In this document: positions 33,643 through 42,545 of the stretch, one piece after another
How positions within the stretch are numbered: position 1 is the first letter of the stretch
How the letters are laid out: every line of letters starts with the position of its first letter
Assembly (NCBI GenBank): GCA_963700105.1
Contig: CAVOWL010000004.1
Location: 1,364,001-1,428,000, forward strand
Length of the DNA: 64,000 bases
Direction: 5' to 3'
Origin: CAVUWL01 sp963700105
Lineage (GTDB): Bacteria; Actinomycetota; Thermoleophilia; Solirubrobacterales; 70-9
Program-made: the position numbers and the translations under genes
The notes under the pieces: model-generated
Told to the model about the DNA's origin: nothing
The model's input: only the letters and a program-made list of their open reading frames with translations
The model's database searches: none

Positions 33643-35174
33643 GAAAGAGCTTTTGGGGCTCGGCGGGGGTCGCCGCAGACCATGAGCATTACAAGTGGTG
33701 GGCGCTCTCATGTACCAGCCTCGGGATGCTCCTGGTTGCGACCAACTCCGGGACGCTGATCATCGCCCTGCCCGACCTCGAGCGGGCGCTTGGAACCTCG
33801 CTTTTGGAACTGGTCTGGGTGATCCTCGCCTACATGATCTCCTCGACCGTGCTGGTTCTCACCGCCGGTCGCCTCTCTGATCTGTTTGGCCGAAAGACGG
33901 CCTACGTCAGCGGCTTCCTCGTCTTCGCCGCCGCCTCGCTCGGCGCCGGCTTCTCGGCCAACGGCACCGAGCTGATCGCCTGGCGAATCCTGCAGGGGGT
34001 CGGTGGAGCCTTTCTCTTCGCCAACGCGGCGGCTCTCGTTACCGACGCGTTCCCCAAAGAGCAACTTGGGCTTGCGATGGGAACGAACACGATGGTCGCG
34101 GCGGTCGGCCTCGTCCTCGGCCCGGTGCTGGGCGGCGCCCTGGTCGCGATTTCCTGGCACTGGGTCTTCTGGTTTAACGTGCCGCTGGGGCTCGGCGGTG
34201 CACTCTGGGGCGGCCTCGTCTTGCGCGAGCTTTCAAGGCGCGACGCCCAGCGCGGTCTGGACGTGCTGGGAACCCTGACCTTCGTCGTCGGGCTGACCGG
34301 ACTCGTCTACGGACTCTCGCGGGGGGGAATTTCGGGCTGGAACGATCCACTCGTAATCGGCAGCCTCGCCACCTCCGCCGTCTTGCTGCCGCTCTTCGTC
34401 TTTGTCGAGAGCAGGGCCGCCGCTCCGATGCTCGACCTCTCGATCTTCCGCAATCGGATGTTCGCGGCGGCAACCGCTGCCGCCTTCATCAACGGGCTCT
34501 CACGCTTTGCGCTGCTCTTCGTCTTCGTCTTCTATTACCAGGGCGCCCAGGGAGATGACCCGATCACCGCCGGGATCAAGCTCGCCCCGATGGCGATCGG
34601 AATGCTGATCGCCTCGCCGCTGGCCGGAATCTGGGCCGATCGCCACGGCTCCCGGATGCTGGCGGCGCTGGGGATGGTGATCAGCGCCGCGGCACTGGCC
34701 CTGATGAGCACCCTGCAGGCCCACAGCCCCTATTGGCAGAGCATGCTGTGGCTGCTGTTGGTCGGGATCGGCTCGGGAATGTTCAACTCGCCCAACACAG
34801 CGGCGATGATGGGGACGGTGCCGACCAACCGTCGTGGGATCGCCGCGGGGGCCAGGATGATGCTGCAGAACACCGGCGCGGTGATCTCGATCGCCTTCGT
34901 GCTTGCGATCATCACCGCCGCGGTGCCAAAGCCGGTCCTCTTTAAGATCTTCTCCGGGCTCGCTTCGGGGCTCTCCGAAGCCCAGCTCGCACCGTTCATC
35001 AACAATATGCATACGGCGCTTTTGGTCCTGGCGGCAACCTCGCTGTTGGGCGCCGGGGTCTCACTGCTGCGGCCACGCCATCCCTCGCCCCCCGCGGCAA
35101 ACGGCGCGCCCCCTGACGGCGCCATGGTGGCGGTCGAGGAGGCAATCCTCGAGGAGGTTGAGGCACTTCCATGA
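33633..35174 (+). CDS. DHA2-type multidrug MFS exporter (14 TM)
   Basis: 513 aa with fourteen predicted membrane segments. Motif A is LTAGRLSDLFGRKTAYV (about residues 75-91). Motif C, specific for drug:H+ antiporters, is seen as GLVLGPVLGGALV (about 155-167). EmrB/QacA proteins of this class export hydrophobic drugs. The gene is followed with an ATGA overlap by a MerR regulator and then an ABC exporter pair, so the four genes form a resistance-type unit. Start is GTG, with alternative starts unlikely because the N-terminal HYKWWALSCTSLGML is conserved in the subfamily. Confidence 0.92.
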   Translation: MNVRKSFWGSAGVAADHEHYKWWALSCTSLGMLLVATNSGTLIIALPDLERALGTSLLELVWVILAYMISSTVLVLTAGRLSDLFGRKTAYVSGFLVFAAASLGAGFSANGTELIAWRILQGVGGAFLFANAAALVTDAFPKEQLGLAMGTNTMVAAVGLVLGPVLGGALVAISWHWVFWFNVPLGLGGALWGGLVLRELSRRDAQRGLDVLGTLTFVVGLTGLVYGLSRGGISGWNDPLVIGSLATSAVLLPLFVFVESRAAAPMLDLSIFRNRMFAAATAAAFINGLSRFALLFVFVFYYQGAQGDDPITAGIKLAPMAIGMLIASPLAGIWADRHGSRMLAALGMVISAAALALMSTLQAHSPYWQSMLWLLLVGIGSGMFNSPNTAAMMGTVPTNRRGIAAGARMMLQNTGAVISIAFVLAIITAAVPKPVLFKIFSGLASGLSEAQLAPFINNMHTALLVLAATSLLGAGVSLLRPRHPSPPAANGAPPDGAMVAVEEAILEEVEALP

Positions 35175-35647
35175 GTGCAGATCGAGAGGGTGCGGAGCTG
35201 CGCATCGGCGACGTCGCCAAGCTGGCTGGAACCACGCCGCGCACGATCCGCTACTACGAGGAAATCGGCCTGCTGCCGACGCCCAGCGGGCGCGAGCCCC
35301 GCGCCCACCGCACCTACGCCGAGGGCGACGTCGAGCGCTTGACCGAGATGCTGCGACTGAAAGACCTGTTGGGGGTCTCCCTCGAGGAGCTGCGGGAGCT
35401 GGTCGAGGCCGAGGATGCTCGCGAGGCGCTGCGCAGGGAGTGGCAAAGCGGGGTCGAGGATCCCGTCCGCCGCCGCCAGATCCTCGAGGAATCGCTCGGT
35501 CATATCGGCCGCCAGCTAGAGCTGGCCCGGCGTCGCCGCGATCAGATCGCCAGGCTGGAGAGCGAGCTGCTGGCGAAGCGAAAGCGGGTGCAGGCACGGC
35601 TTCGCGAGCTGAGTGGCGAGAAGGCGGCCGGCGGAGCAGCTCAATGA
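35171..35647 (+). CDS. MerR family transcriptional regulator
   Basis: 158 aa. The HTH and wing read RIGDVAKLAGTTPRTIRYYEEIGLL followed by HRTYAEGDVERL (quoted in pieces). A long helix (about residues 90-150) forms the dimer coiled coil. There are no cysteines for metal sensing and no separate ligand domain, so the inducer is unknown. It overlaps both neighbours by ATGA junctions. It probably controls the operon through the inverted repeat at the first start codon. Confidence 0.92.
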   Translation: MSADREGAELRIGDVAKLAGTTPRTIRYYEEIGLLPTPSGREPRAHRTYAEGDVERLTEMLRLKDLLGVSLEELRELVEAEDAREALRREWQSGVEDPVRRRQILEESLGHIGRQLELARRRRDQIARLESELLAKRKRVQARLRELSGEKAAGGAAQ

Positions 35648-36489
35648 GCGAGCCCCTCAGCCTCGCCCCAGCCCAATCGCCGGCGGCGGAACTCGACTCC
35701 GCGACGGTTGCGGTGGCCAATCTGCTCGTCAGCTTTGGCCAGGTGCGGGCGGTTGACGGTATCTCTTTCTCGGTGGGCCGCGGCGAGGTGTTCGGCCTGC
35801 TCGGTCCAAACGGGGCCGGCAAGACGACCACCCTGCGAGTCCTCACCACCCTGCTTCGCCCAGACGCTGGCAGCGCGACGGTCGCTGGTCACGACGTCAG
35901 CCGCGAATCGCTTCTGGTCCGCGCCTCGATCGGATACGTGCCCCAGGCGCTCTCCGCCGATGGGGCGCTCACCGCACGCGAGAACCTCGAGTTCTACGCC
36001 CGGGTCACCGGGGTACCGCGCCAGCAGCGCAGCGCCCGGATCGAAGAGGTGAGCGCAGCGATGGAGATCGAGGGCTTGGGCGACCGTCTCGCCCGCAACT
36101 TCTCCGGCGGCATGCTGCGCAGGCTAGAGATCGCCTCCGCCCTCCTCAACGAGCCGATTGTCCTCTTCCTCGATGAGCCAACCGTCGGTTTGGATCCGAT
36201 CGCCAGGGGTCTGGTCTGGGATCGCCTCCACGCCCTGCGAAGGCGGGCCGGGACGACGATCGTCGTTACCACCCACATGATGGAGGAGGCGGAGCGCAAC
36301 TGCGCACGCCTGGCGATCATGGACCGGGGCAGGGTGGTCGAGGAGGGCGCACCGCGCGAGCTACTCGAGAGGCATCGGGTCGGGAGCCTCGAGGACGTCT
36401 TTCGGGCGGTGACGGGATTGGAGGTCCCAGACGAGGGGAGGATGGCCGATGTCCGCAGTACCCGGCGCGTTGCCCGCCGGCTCGGCTGA
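35644..36489 (+). CDS. ABC transporter ATP-binding protein (DrrA/CcmA-type exporter)
   Basis: 281 aa. The ATG at 35644-35646 overlaps the MerR stop; the open frame further upstream is a shadow. Walker A GPNGAGKTTT, Q-loop YVPQALSADGALTARENL, signature FSGGMLRRLEIASALL and Walker B VLFLDEPTVGLDP are intact. It ends with the DrrA-type tail (SLEDVFRAVTGLE). Partners with the ABC-2 permease gene that overlaps its 3' end by 41 bp. A likely role is efflux of a drug or lipid. Confidence 0.94.
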   Translation: MSEPLSLAPAQSPAAELDSATVAVANLLVSFGQVRAVDGISFSVGRGEVFGLLGPNGAGKTTTLRVLTTLLRPDAGSATVAGHDVSRESLLVRASIGYVPQALSADGALTARENLEFYARVTGVPRQQRSARIEEVSAAMEIEGLGDRLARNFSGGMLRRLEIASALLNEPIVLFLDEPTVGLDPIARGLVWDRLHALRRRAGTTIVVTTHMMEEAERNCARLAIMDRGRVVEEGAPRELLERHRVGSLEDVFRAVTGLEVPDEGRMADVRSTRRVARRLG

Positions 36490-37285
36490 GCGCCTGCCCG
36501 CGCTGCGCGGGTCGGCGCTTCGGCGGCTGCTTGGGGGCACCCACGCGATGACCCGAGCGGAGCTGCAAAAGCTTCGCCACGATCAGGTCGACATCCTGAC
36601 CCGATCGGTGCAACCGCTGCTTTGGCTTTTCATTTTTGGCAGCGCCCTGCAGCACAACCACCAGCTGAGCGCGGGAGCAAGCGACTACCAGGCGTATCTG
36701 GCGCCGGGTGTGATGGCCCAGGCCGCCCTCTTCATCGCGATCTTTTTCGGCCTGGCGGTGATCTGGGAGCGTGACGTCGGTCAGCTTCAGCGGCTACTCG
36801 CCACGCCGCTACCCCGCACGGCGATCGTCGTCGGCAAGGCGGCTGGCGCCGCGGTGCGGGCGCTTGCCCAGGGGGTGCTGCTTTTGATCGTCGTCGCGAT
36901 CGCCGGTATCCCGCTCAACTACAACCTGCTCGACTTGGTCGGGGCGCTCAGCCTGCTCGTCCTCGGCACGGCCTCCTTTGCCTGCCTTTCGATGTTAATA
37001 GCAGCGGTGGTTCGGACCCGCGAGCGGTTCATGGGAATCGGTCAGCTAGTGATGATGCCGCTGTTCTTCGCCTCCTCGGCGCTTTACCCGCTGGCGATCC
37101 TGCCAGGCTGGCTGCAGGCTCTGGCCCGGGCCAACCCGCTCACCTACGAGGTTCAGGGGCTGCGGCAGATGTTGGTCGGAGTCGGTGGGGCGGGAAGGCT
37201 GTGGCTGGATTTCCTTGTGGTGGCGACGTTCTTTGTGGCGATGGTCGTTGCGGCGACCCGCGCCTATCCACGGGCGATTCTGTAA
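36449..37285 (+). CDS. ABC-2 type transporter permease (DrrB-like)
   Basis: 278 aa with six membrane segments. The N-terminal cytoplasmic segment ends TRAELQKLRHDQVDILTRSVQPLLWLFIFG, typical of DrrB-type permeases (quoted as TRSVQPLLWLFIFG). A conserved motif IWERDVGQLQRLLATPLPR lies in the first loop, and FASSALYPLAILPGWLQALARANPLTY near the end (quoted as SSALYPLAILPGWL). A start at the internal ATG of MTRAELQ (about 34 codons later) is possible. It is the membrane half of the preceding ATPase. Confidence 0.9.
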   Translation: MSAVPGALPAGSAERLPALRGSALRRLLGGTHAMTRAELQKLRHDQVDILTRSVQPLLWLFIFGSALQHNHQLSAGASDYQAYLAPGVMAQAALFIAIFFGLAVIWERDVGQLQRLLATPLPRTAIVVGKAAGAAVRALAQGVLLLIVVAIAGIPLNYNLLDLVGALSLLVLGTASFACLSMLIAAVVRTRERFMGIGQLVMMPLFFASSALYPLAILPGWLQALARANPLTYEVQGLRQMLVGVGGAGRLWLDFLVVATFFVAMVVAATRAYPRAIL

Positions 37286-37582
37286 CTGAAGAGAAGACGG
37301 ATGCATGAGCATTGCCGGGGAAGTGAGCGCCGCGGAGGGTTGGGTCAGCCTCAGCGGTGATCTGGGCGAGATGGTTGCCGCTAGCTGGTGCGTCCGCCCG
37401 CCTGATCAAAACCCGGGGCTGATCGTCCTGCCCGGGGCCAACGGCCCGAACAAAATACCTTCGCGGCGCTGGGCGACCTCTCCCATGCGCCCGAGCGCAT
37501 TTCAAATCGGGGAACCGAATGATCGGATTCCTTGGTCGCCACCCGGCCCGGCCGTGAGTAACAGGGCTAGCCAAGGACTCAC

Positions 37583-38761
37583 TCAGGTGCCCGCCGTCTG
37601 CTCCTCAAAATGTTTGCTCAACATCGTTACCTGGCCCTGATAGTTGGAGCCCAACCCGTGGCCGTAGAGACGCTCGGCCGGTGCCGCCATTGCCTCCAGA
37701 CTCAGTCTGCAGACCGGTTGGCGGTGCTCGAGCATGAATGAGACATCTCTGGCCCGCACCTCTAGCGCGGCGCGGCTTCCGTGGCGATCGCCGCCCGGGT
37801 CATAGCCAAAGCCGGGGTCAAAGAAACCCGCGTAGTGGGTTCGCAACTCCCCCGCCGTCGGGTCATAGGCCATCATCTCGGCGGCAATTTGGGGCGGGAT
37901 GCAAACCCCCTCGGCGGAGAGCAGAAGGTAGAAGATCTCGGGCTCAAGCACGATTCTTCCGCCCGGCTCGGGGAAAACCGGATCCCAGTAATCGGTCCAA
38001 CGGTAGGCGCGAATGCGGGAGAGATCGACCGGCAAACTGTTCTTCTTGGCGCGGTAGCCGACCACTCGGTCCGCCGGTCCGGAGAGATCGACGCTGAGGA
38101 AAAGCCCGTCGGCCAGCGCCAGCTCGGACTCGCGCAGGGGATGGGAATCGAGATAGAGCAGTGGAAACTCCTCCTGGAGGCGGCGGATGTCTGCGTCGCG
38201 AAGGCGTGCCTCGCCGCGCACTAGTCGCAGTTGGTTGAGCGAGAGCCCGGTCGTCACCTGGATCGCAAAGGAGCGCGGCACGATCTCCAGGTAGAGCTTG
38301 CCGCGGTAGCCCGAGCGGATCTCATCGAAGCGATGGTGGCGATCGGTGATTACCCGGGTGAAGACATCGAGTCGCCCGGTCGAACTCTTTGGATTCGCCT
38401 TGGCGCGCACCCCATCCGGCAATGCCAGCTCCTCGATCAAGGGCACCAGGTATGGACGGTCGCGCTCGAGTACCGCTCCATCGCGTAGATCCACGCGCTG
38501 AAAGGCGAGCCCCTCGATCTTGTCTTCAACGCTTGAGTCGGCGTCGGGCAAGAAGCTGCAGCGAAGCGCCCAGGCGAAATCGCCGAGCCGCATATCGATG
38601 CTCGCCGGTTGAATCGCCTCGGGACGAATGCGGTAATCGCCCGAGCTGACCCACTCGGCCTCAATCGCCGCGCTCAACGCCTGGGAGGGCAGGACCCCTT
38701 CGCCAGCGGCGCCGCCTTTCGCTCCGAGCTCGTCTTGATCCGCGCTGGCAGCCTCCATCAT
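37583..38761 (-). CDS. dcd: Two-domain dCTP deaminase (DCD, PF06559-like)
   Basis: 392 aa, about twice the length of E. coli Dcd. Both halves look like dUTPase/DCD folds: half one has IQPASIDMRLGDFAWALRC, KANPKSSTGRLDVFTRVI and GYRGKLYLEIVPRSFAIQV; half two has FYLLLSAEGVCIPPQIAAEM and GFFDPGFGYDPGGDRHGSRAALEVRA (quoted in parts). The SSTGR motif and the GFFDPG motif are the DCD catalytic and trimer signatures, here split between the halves. The enzyme makes dUTP from dCTP for thymidylate supply. Start ATG at 38761; a second ATG one codon later is equivalent. Confidence 0.85.
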   Translation of the reverse strand: MMEAASADQDELGAKGGAAGEGVLPSQALSAAIEAEWVSSGDYRIRPEAIQPASIDMRLGDFAWALRCSFLPDADSSVEDKIEGLAFQRVDLRDGAVLERDRPYLVPLIEELALPDGVRAKANPKSSTGRLDVFTRVITDRHHRFDEIRSGYRGKLYLEIVPRSFAIQVTTGLSLNQLRLVRGEARLRDADIRRLQEEFPLLYLDSHPLRESELALADGLFLSVDLSGPADRVVGYRAKKNSLPVDLSRIRAYRWTDYWDPVFPEPGGRIVLEPEIFYLLLSAEGVCIPPQIAAEMMAYDPTAGELRTHYAGFFDPGFGYDPGGDRHGSRAALEVRARDVSFMLEHRQPVCRLSLEAMAAPAERLYGHGLGSNYQGQVTMLSKHFEEQTAGT

Positions 38762-38860
38762 CGGGAAGAGACTACGCGGCCACGCTGAGGTGTCGTCGCT
38801 GGCCGGCTAAGCGCAAATATCCCCCTTTTGGCGGGCCCCCACTTCTCAGCCTGCGCCACC

Positions 38861-39652
38861 TCATCCGCGGCGGCGCTTTTTGCGCCTGGGCGCCTTTCCG
38901 GCGGCCACCGCCAGGGTGCGTTCGCTTGCCTTGTCGGTCGCCTCGCTCATCGTGATCTGAAAGATGGCGAGCAGAGCGCTGGAGGCAAGCGGTCGCATCC
39001 GGTCAAGCGCCTCGCGGACCTTGGGCCAGTCCCCCTCAGGCCGTCCGGCCGCATCAAAGGGCTCCCATATCTCCTTGACGAAAAGATCGACGAAGACACG
39101 CGCGGCGCCCTCGGCGTGGCGGCGCAGCTTTTCTCCGGTGACCAGGGCCGCATCGGGACTCACCCCCAGCTCAACCAGCGCAGCTGCAGAGCGCTGCAGT
39201 CGCGGACTGATCACCTCGATGCGCCCGTCAGGTAGCTGGCGCAAGACACCGAGCTTTTCGGCCCGGCGCAGCAGCGCCGGTTCGGGCTCGGCTTCGCCGA
39301 CCCGGGCCAGCTCCTTGGCCTCGACGATCTCGGGCGCCTCGAGTTCGAACGGCACCCGCAGGGCACGGGTGAAATCGAGGATCTCGGTGCCACTTTCCTC
39401 GGCTCCCTCAAGCAGCCGCCTGATCGCCTCCAGATTGAGCCCGTCGGCCTGCATCTCGCGGGTCAAGGCAATGCGGGCGATGTGCTCCTCGCCGTAATAA
39501 CCAGTGCGCCCATGCACCTCGGGAGGCGGCAACAGTCCGCGGGTCTGGTGGGCGCGGATGTTTCGCACCGTCATTCCGCTGCGACGGGCGAGCTCGCCGA
39601 TCGTCATCTTGCCCTCCGGCACCTTGGCGCTGAGCTCGCCCTGCCTGCTCAT
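38861..39652 (-). CDS. MerR family regulator
   Basis: 263 aa. The ATG at 39650-39652 overlaps the stop of the SDR gene (ATGA). The HTH reads MTIGELARRSGMTVRNIRAHQTRGLLPPPE with a wing GRTGYYGEEHIARI (quoted as GELARRSGMTVRNIRAHQ, GYYGEEHI). A helical effector region of about 170 residues follows, then a very basic C-terminus (KAPRRKKRRRG). The family resembles regulators of fatty-acid or dehydrogenase genes but the ligand is unknown. It may control its own SDR partner. Confidence 0.88.
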   Translation of the reverse strand: MSRQGELSAKVPEGKMTIGELARRSGMTVRNIRAHQTRGLLPPPEVHGRTGYYGEEHIARIALTREMQADGLNLEAIRRLLEGAEESGTEILDFTRALRVPFELEAPEIVEAKELARVGEAEPEPALLRRAEKLGVLRQLPDGRIEVISPRLQRSAAALVELGVSPDAALVTGEKLRRHAEGAARVFVDLFVKEIWEPFDAAGRPEGDWPKVREALDRMRPLASSALLAIFQITMSEATDKASERTLAVAAGKAPRRKKRRRG

Positions 39653-40359
39653 CCGCCCATCGTAAGCGCGAGGCGCTGCCCGTTCATCTTTTCCGCAGCA
39701 TCCGAGCAAAGGAAAACGATCGCTTCGGCTATCTGCTCGGCGGGGGTGAAGGTGGGGAACTCCTTGCCCGGGTTCTCACTCCGCATCGCGGCGGTCAGAA
39801 TTGCCTCGACGACGATGATATTGGCGGTTGCACTCGTCGCGGTGAATCCGTCGGCCAGCGCCAGTGTCCAGGCCTCGGCCGCCGCCTTGGCCGCCGCGTA
39901 GGCGGCGTTTGTGTTCGAGGGTGATTGGGCCTGCTTTGCCGAGATCAAAACGAAGCGTCCGTGCGAACTTGCCGCGAGCTGGTCGTGGAAGGCACGGGTC
40001 GTGTGCTGGACGGTTCGAATCAGCAAATCGTGCAGAAGATCCCAGTCCGAGAGTGGCTCCTGATCAAGGGGTTCGCCGCCGCGCCAGCCGCCGACCAGAT
40101 GGATCAACCCGTCGACCCGACCGAAGCGCTCGAGCAGCACTGAGCACCACTCGCTGCTCGCGTCGGGGTCGAGCAAATCGACGACGCGCCCGTCCCAGCG
40201 CTGCGTTGGGAGTCCCGAGCCGAGCTGCTCAAGGCGATTGGGGTCTCGATCTGTAGCGGCCACCACCGCTCCCGCGGACGCCAGCTGCTCGACGACAACC
40301 GGTCCGAGCCCACCCCCCGCGCCGGCGATCGCGATCACGCGATCACTGAGATCGTTCAT
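39649..40359 (-). CDS. Short-chain dehydrogenase/reductase
   Basis: 236 aa. The cofactor motif GAGGGLGPVVVEQL (about residues 13-26) replaces the usual TGxxxGIG with a Gly-rich AGAGGGLG. AATDRDPNRL suggests NAD preference. The catalytic Ser is in VLISAKQAQS, and Tyr and Lys in YAAAKAA (YxxxK). The N-terminal NDLSDRVIAIAG is typical. Substrate unknown. First gene of a two-gene operon with a MerR regulator. Confidence 0.9.
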   Translation of the reverse strand: MNDLSDRVIAIAGAGGGLGPVVVEQLASAGAVVAATDRDPNRLEQLGSGLPTQRWDGRVVDLLDPDASSEWCSVLLERFGRVDGLIHLVGGWRGGEPLDQEPLSDWDLLHDLLIRTVQHTTRAFHDQLAASSHGRFVLISAKQAQSPSNTNAAYAAAKAAAEAWTLALADGFTATSATANIIVVEAILTAAMRSENPGKEFPTFTPAEQIAEAIVFLCSDAAEKMNGQRLALTMGG

Positions 40360-40644
40360 ATCAAGCTGATGCGTTCAGGGCCCGCGCGATCACAAAAAGA
40401 GGGGACCGTGCCTTGGCGGTGTGCAGCCTCGATCCTAGGCCGGGTCACCCTCCGATTGGGGCCGACAGCAGGGCCCGCTGCAGTCAGCCGAGCCAGCTTT
40501 CTGCACGTCCGCATCTCGGCAGCCTAGGGCACCGGGTCGCGGCGCGGCGCGAGGCGCTCCGAGCCCGAATCGATCCTCCCAGGAACGGCGGGCGCAGGCC
40601 TGCGGCGAGTGCATCGCCGTTTGAAGTCGAGCGCTTGCCCGCGC

Positions 40645-41460
40645 TCAGGCGCGGGTCGCGATCACCTGGAGGTATTCGGGTTCGAGCACCAGGGCCCCCT
40701 CGCCGGCTGTATTTGCCAACCCCAGCTGGTGGCGCAGGTCCTTCTCCAGCGCCGCTTCGCCCTCGGCTCCGACCCGCTCAAACGCGGTCTTAACCGGTCC
40801 AAAATAGGCCCGGAAGAACTCGAGGTAATGATCAATCGATCCAAACGCCTGCCGCGAGATCCGGCGCTCAACGCGCAGATCGGAGACCCCCTCACCGAAC
40901 AGCTCCCTGACCCGCTCCTCGGTTCCCCAAAGCATTGGTGCCGACATCCCCGCAGGCGGTGGCGCGTGTTTGGCGATCGTCGCAAACAGGCCGCTGACCG
41001 CTCCGTCTGGCACCCAGTTCGCCATCCCGATCCGCCCTCCGGACCGGCAGACCCGAAGCAACTCCGCCGCCGCCTGCTCTTGGTCCGGGGCGAACATCAC
41101 ACCAAAGAGCGAGGTGACAACGTCAAAGTCGGCGTCAGCAAAGGGCAGCTCGGCTGCATCTGCCTCGAGGAATTCGACATCGAGGCGCTCCGCGGCGGCG
41201 CGTTCGCGAGCTCGCTCCAGCAGCGCCGGGACGAAGTCAACTCCGACCACTGTGCGCCAGGAGCGGCGCGCCGCCGCCAGCGCTCCGTTGCCACTACCGC
41301 AGGCGACGTCGAGCACGCGCTCGCCAGGCATCAGCTGAAGCGACTCGGCCAGTTCCTCCGCCGCCATCACCACCAGGTTGGCGACCATCGCGAAATCGCC
41401 CTGCGCCCAGGTCTTCCTCAGACCCAGTCTGAGCGCTTCGATATCGACAGCCTCGCTCAT
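40645..41460 (-). CDS. Class I SAM-dependent methyltransferase (UbiE/Coq5-like)
   Basis: 271 aa. Motif I is VLDVACGSGNGALAAAR (about residues 50-66), motif II GVDFVPALLERARER, and the Asp-rich motif EADAAELPFADADFDVV. The acceptor is unknown. The C-terminal 90 residues contain an aromatic-rich insertion (HYLEFFRAYFGPV) that probably forms the substrate lid. The 285-bp gap after the SDR promoter (40360-40644) shows no gene or strong hairpin. Confidence 0.88.
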   Translation of the reverse strand: MSEAVDIEALRLGLRKTWAQGDFAMVANLVVMAAEELAESLQLMPGERVLDVACGSGNGALAAARRSWRTVVGVDFVPALLERARERAAAERLDVEFLEADAAELPFADADFDVVTSLFGVMFAPDQEQAAAELLRVCRSGGRIGMANWVPDGAVSGLFATIAKHAPPPAGMSAPMLWGTEERVRELFGEGVSDLRVERRISRQAFGSIDHYLEFFRAYFGPVKTAFERVGAEGEAALEKDLRHQLGLANTAGEGALVLEPEYLQVIATRA

Positions 41461-41537
41461 CGATTCTCCTTAGCCGGATGACTCCGATCGCCCACCAGCG
41501 CTTGGCAGACTGGGCACCGCTCGCACCGCAGATCGGA

Positions 41538-41619
41538 TGGGGGAGGCAGGATTCGAACCTGCGTAGGCATAGCCAACTGGTTTACAGCCAGTCTCCTTTA
41601 ACCGCTCGGACACTCCCCC
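41538..41619 (-). tRNA. tRNA-Tyr (GTA)
   Basis: The minus strand folds into a class II tRNA: acceptor GGGGGAG with CTCCCCC, D-arm with GAGCGGTTAAAGG, anticodon stem ACTGG/CCAGT with loop CTGTAAA (anticodon GTA), a long variable arm, and T-arm GCAGG-TTCGAAT-CCTGC. The discriminator is A, and the 3' CCA is not encoded. Confidence 0.97.
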
Positions 41620-41657
41620 GGGGCTTGGCCGAGGCGATTGTAGAGGGAGGGAGGGCG

Positions 41658-42038
41658 CTAGGCGACGCCGAGCCGAGCCGACATTTTCTCGTTGAAGCGC
41701 GTCAACGCCGACATCGGGCGCATGAAGACCGTCAGCTCCGCGACGCGCCCCTGCTCGTCGAGCTCGAGGAAATCAATCCCCTCCAGATCGCGGTCCTCGA
41801 CCCGAGCCCTGAAGCGCAGGGCGACGCTGCCAGCGCTGCGGAGTTCCTCGACGTAGGTGAGGTCCTCAAGGGTCGCGGCGACGTGGGTGAGGACCTCGCC
41901 GACGAGCTCCCGACCCTCAAAACCGCGAAACAGGATCGGACTGTGCAGGACAACATCATCGCGAAGGGTCCGCTTGAGCAGCTCAAGGTCCTTACGCTCG
42001 GCGGCCAGGCGGAAGGCATGCGGCTCATCCATCCCCAC
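41658..42038 (-). CDS. SnoaL/NTF2-like fold protein
   Basis: 126 aa. Cone-shaped alpha+beta barrel pattern: a helix (AFRLAAERKDLELLKRTL) then DDVVLHSPILFRGFEGRELVGEVL and strands ending in FLELDEQGRVAELTVFMRPM. These proteins act as hydroxylases, isomerases or lipid pockets; no catalytic residues can be assigned. GTG at 42038 or the ATG two codons later can start it. Divergent, by about 50 bp, from the deazaflavin-type gene. Confidence 0.82.
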   Translation of the reverse strand: MGMDEPHAFRLAAERKDLELLKRTLRDDVVLHSPILFRGFEGRELVGEVLTHVAATLEDLTYVEELRSAGSVALRFRARVEDRDLEGIDFLELDEQGRVAELTVFMRPMSALTRFNEKMSARLGVA

Positions 42039-42086
42039 ACTGTAATTCAGGCTCCGGGCAGCCGCTGGGATGCGATACTCGCAGCC

Positions 42087-42545
42087 GTGATCAGCGACCG
42101 CACCTGGGCCCGCTTCTCGATGTCGCTAGGGGCCAGCGGGCTGCGCTGGATTGGCAAGCTAAACGTGCCGCTTTACCGCGCCACGGGGGGGCGCCTGATG
42201 GGAAACGTCGGCAAGGCGCCGGTGCTTTTGCTGACAACCACCGGGCGACGCTCGGGGCAGAAGCGAACCGCGCCGGTCCTCTACCTCGCCGACGCCCAGC
42301 AGCTGATCGTGATCGGCTCAAATGCGGGCAACACCCAGCCCCCGGCCTGGTCACTAAACCTGCGGGCAAACCCCGAGGCCGAAGTTGAGTTGGGCCGCAA
42401 ACGAAGGGCGGTTAGGGCCCGCCTCGCCGTTGGTGAGGAGCGGGCGCGACTGTGGCGCCGCGCAAACCAGCAATACGCTGGATTTGACGACTACGACGAG
42501 AAGACCGGGCGCGACATCGCGTTGTTCGTGCTCGAGCCGCGCTAA
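42087..42545 (+). CDS. Nitroreductase/deazaflavin (F420)-dependent oxidoreductase family protein
   Basis: 152 aa from a GTG at 42087. Motifs of the Ddn-type split beta-barrel family are LMGNVGKAPVLLLTTTGRRSGQKRTAPVLYL (quoted as LLLTTTGRRSGQKRTAP), then VIGSNAGNTQPPAWSLNLRANP and YDEKTGRDIALFVLEP. The basic GRRSG...R segment binds the F420 phosphate in mycobacterial Ddn. F420 use suggests an actinobacterial host. Upstream in-frame codons extend into the tRNA region and are not coding. Confidence 0.88.
   Translation: MISDRTWARFSMSLGASGLRWIGKLNVPLYRATGGRLMGNVGKAPVLLLTTTGRRSGQKRTAPVLYLADAQQLIVIGSNAGNTQPPAWSLNLRANPEAEVELGRKRRAVRARLAVGEERARLWRRANQQYAGFDDYDEKTGRDIALFVLEPR

Noticed and set aside
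34903..35643. Upstream extension of the ABC ATPase frame
   Set aside because: It is a shadow of the MFS and MerR genes; the ATG at 35644 begins the real protein.
37305..37640. A 111-codon + strand frame after the ABC-2 permease, starting 20 bp past its stop
   Set aside because: The product has no recognisable domain, is proline/arginine-rich like a shadow frame, and its end overlaps the 3' part of the dCTP deaminase gene. The gap it fills (about 300 bp) otherwise shows nothing.
40360..40644. 126-codon + strand frame (40413-40793)
   Set aside because: Arginine/proline-rich and overlapping the methyltransferase 3' end antisense; no start signal or domain.
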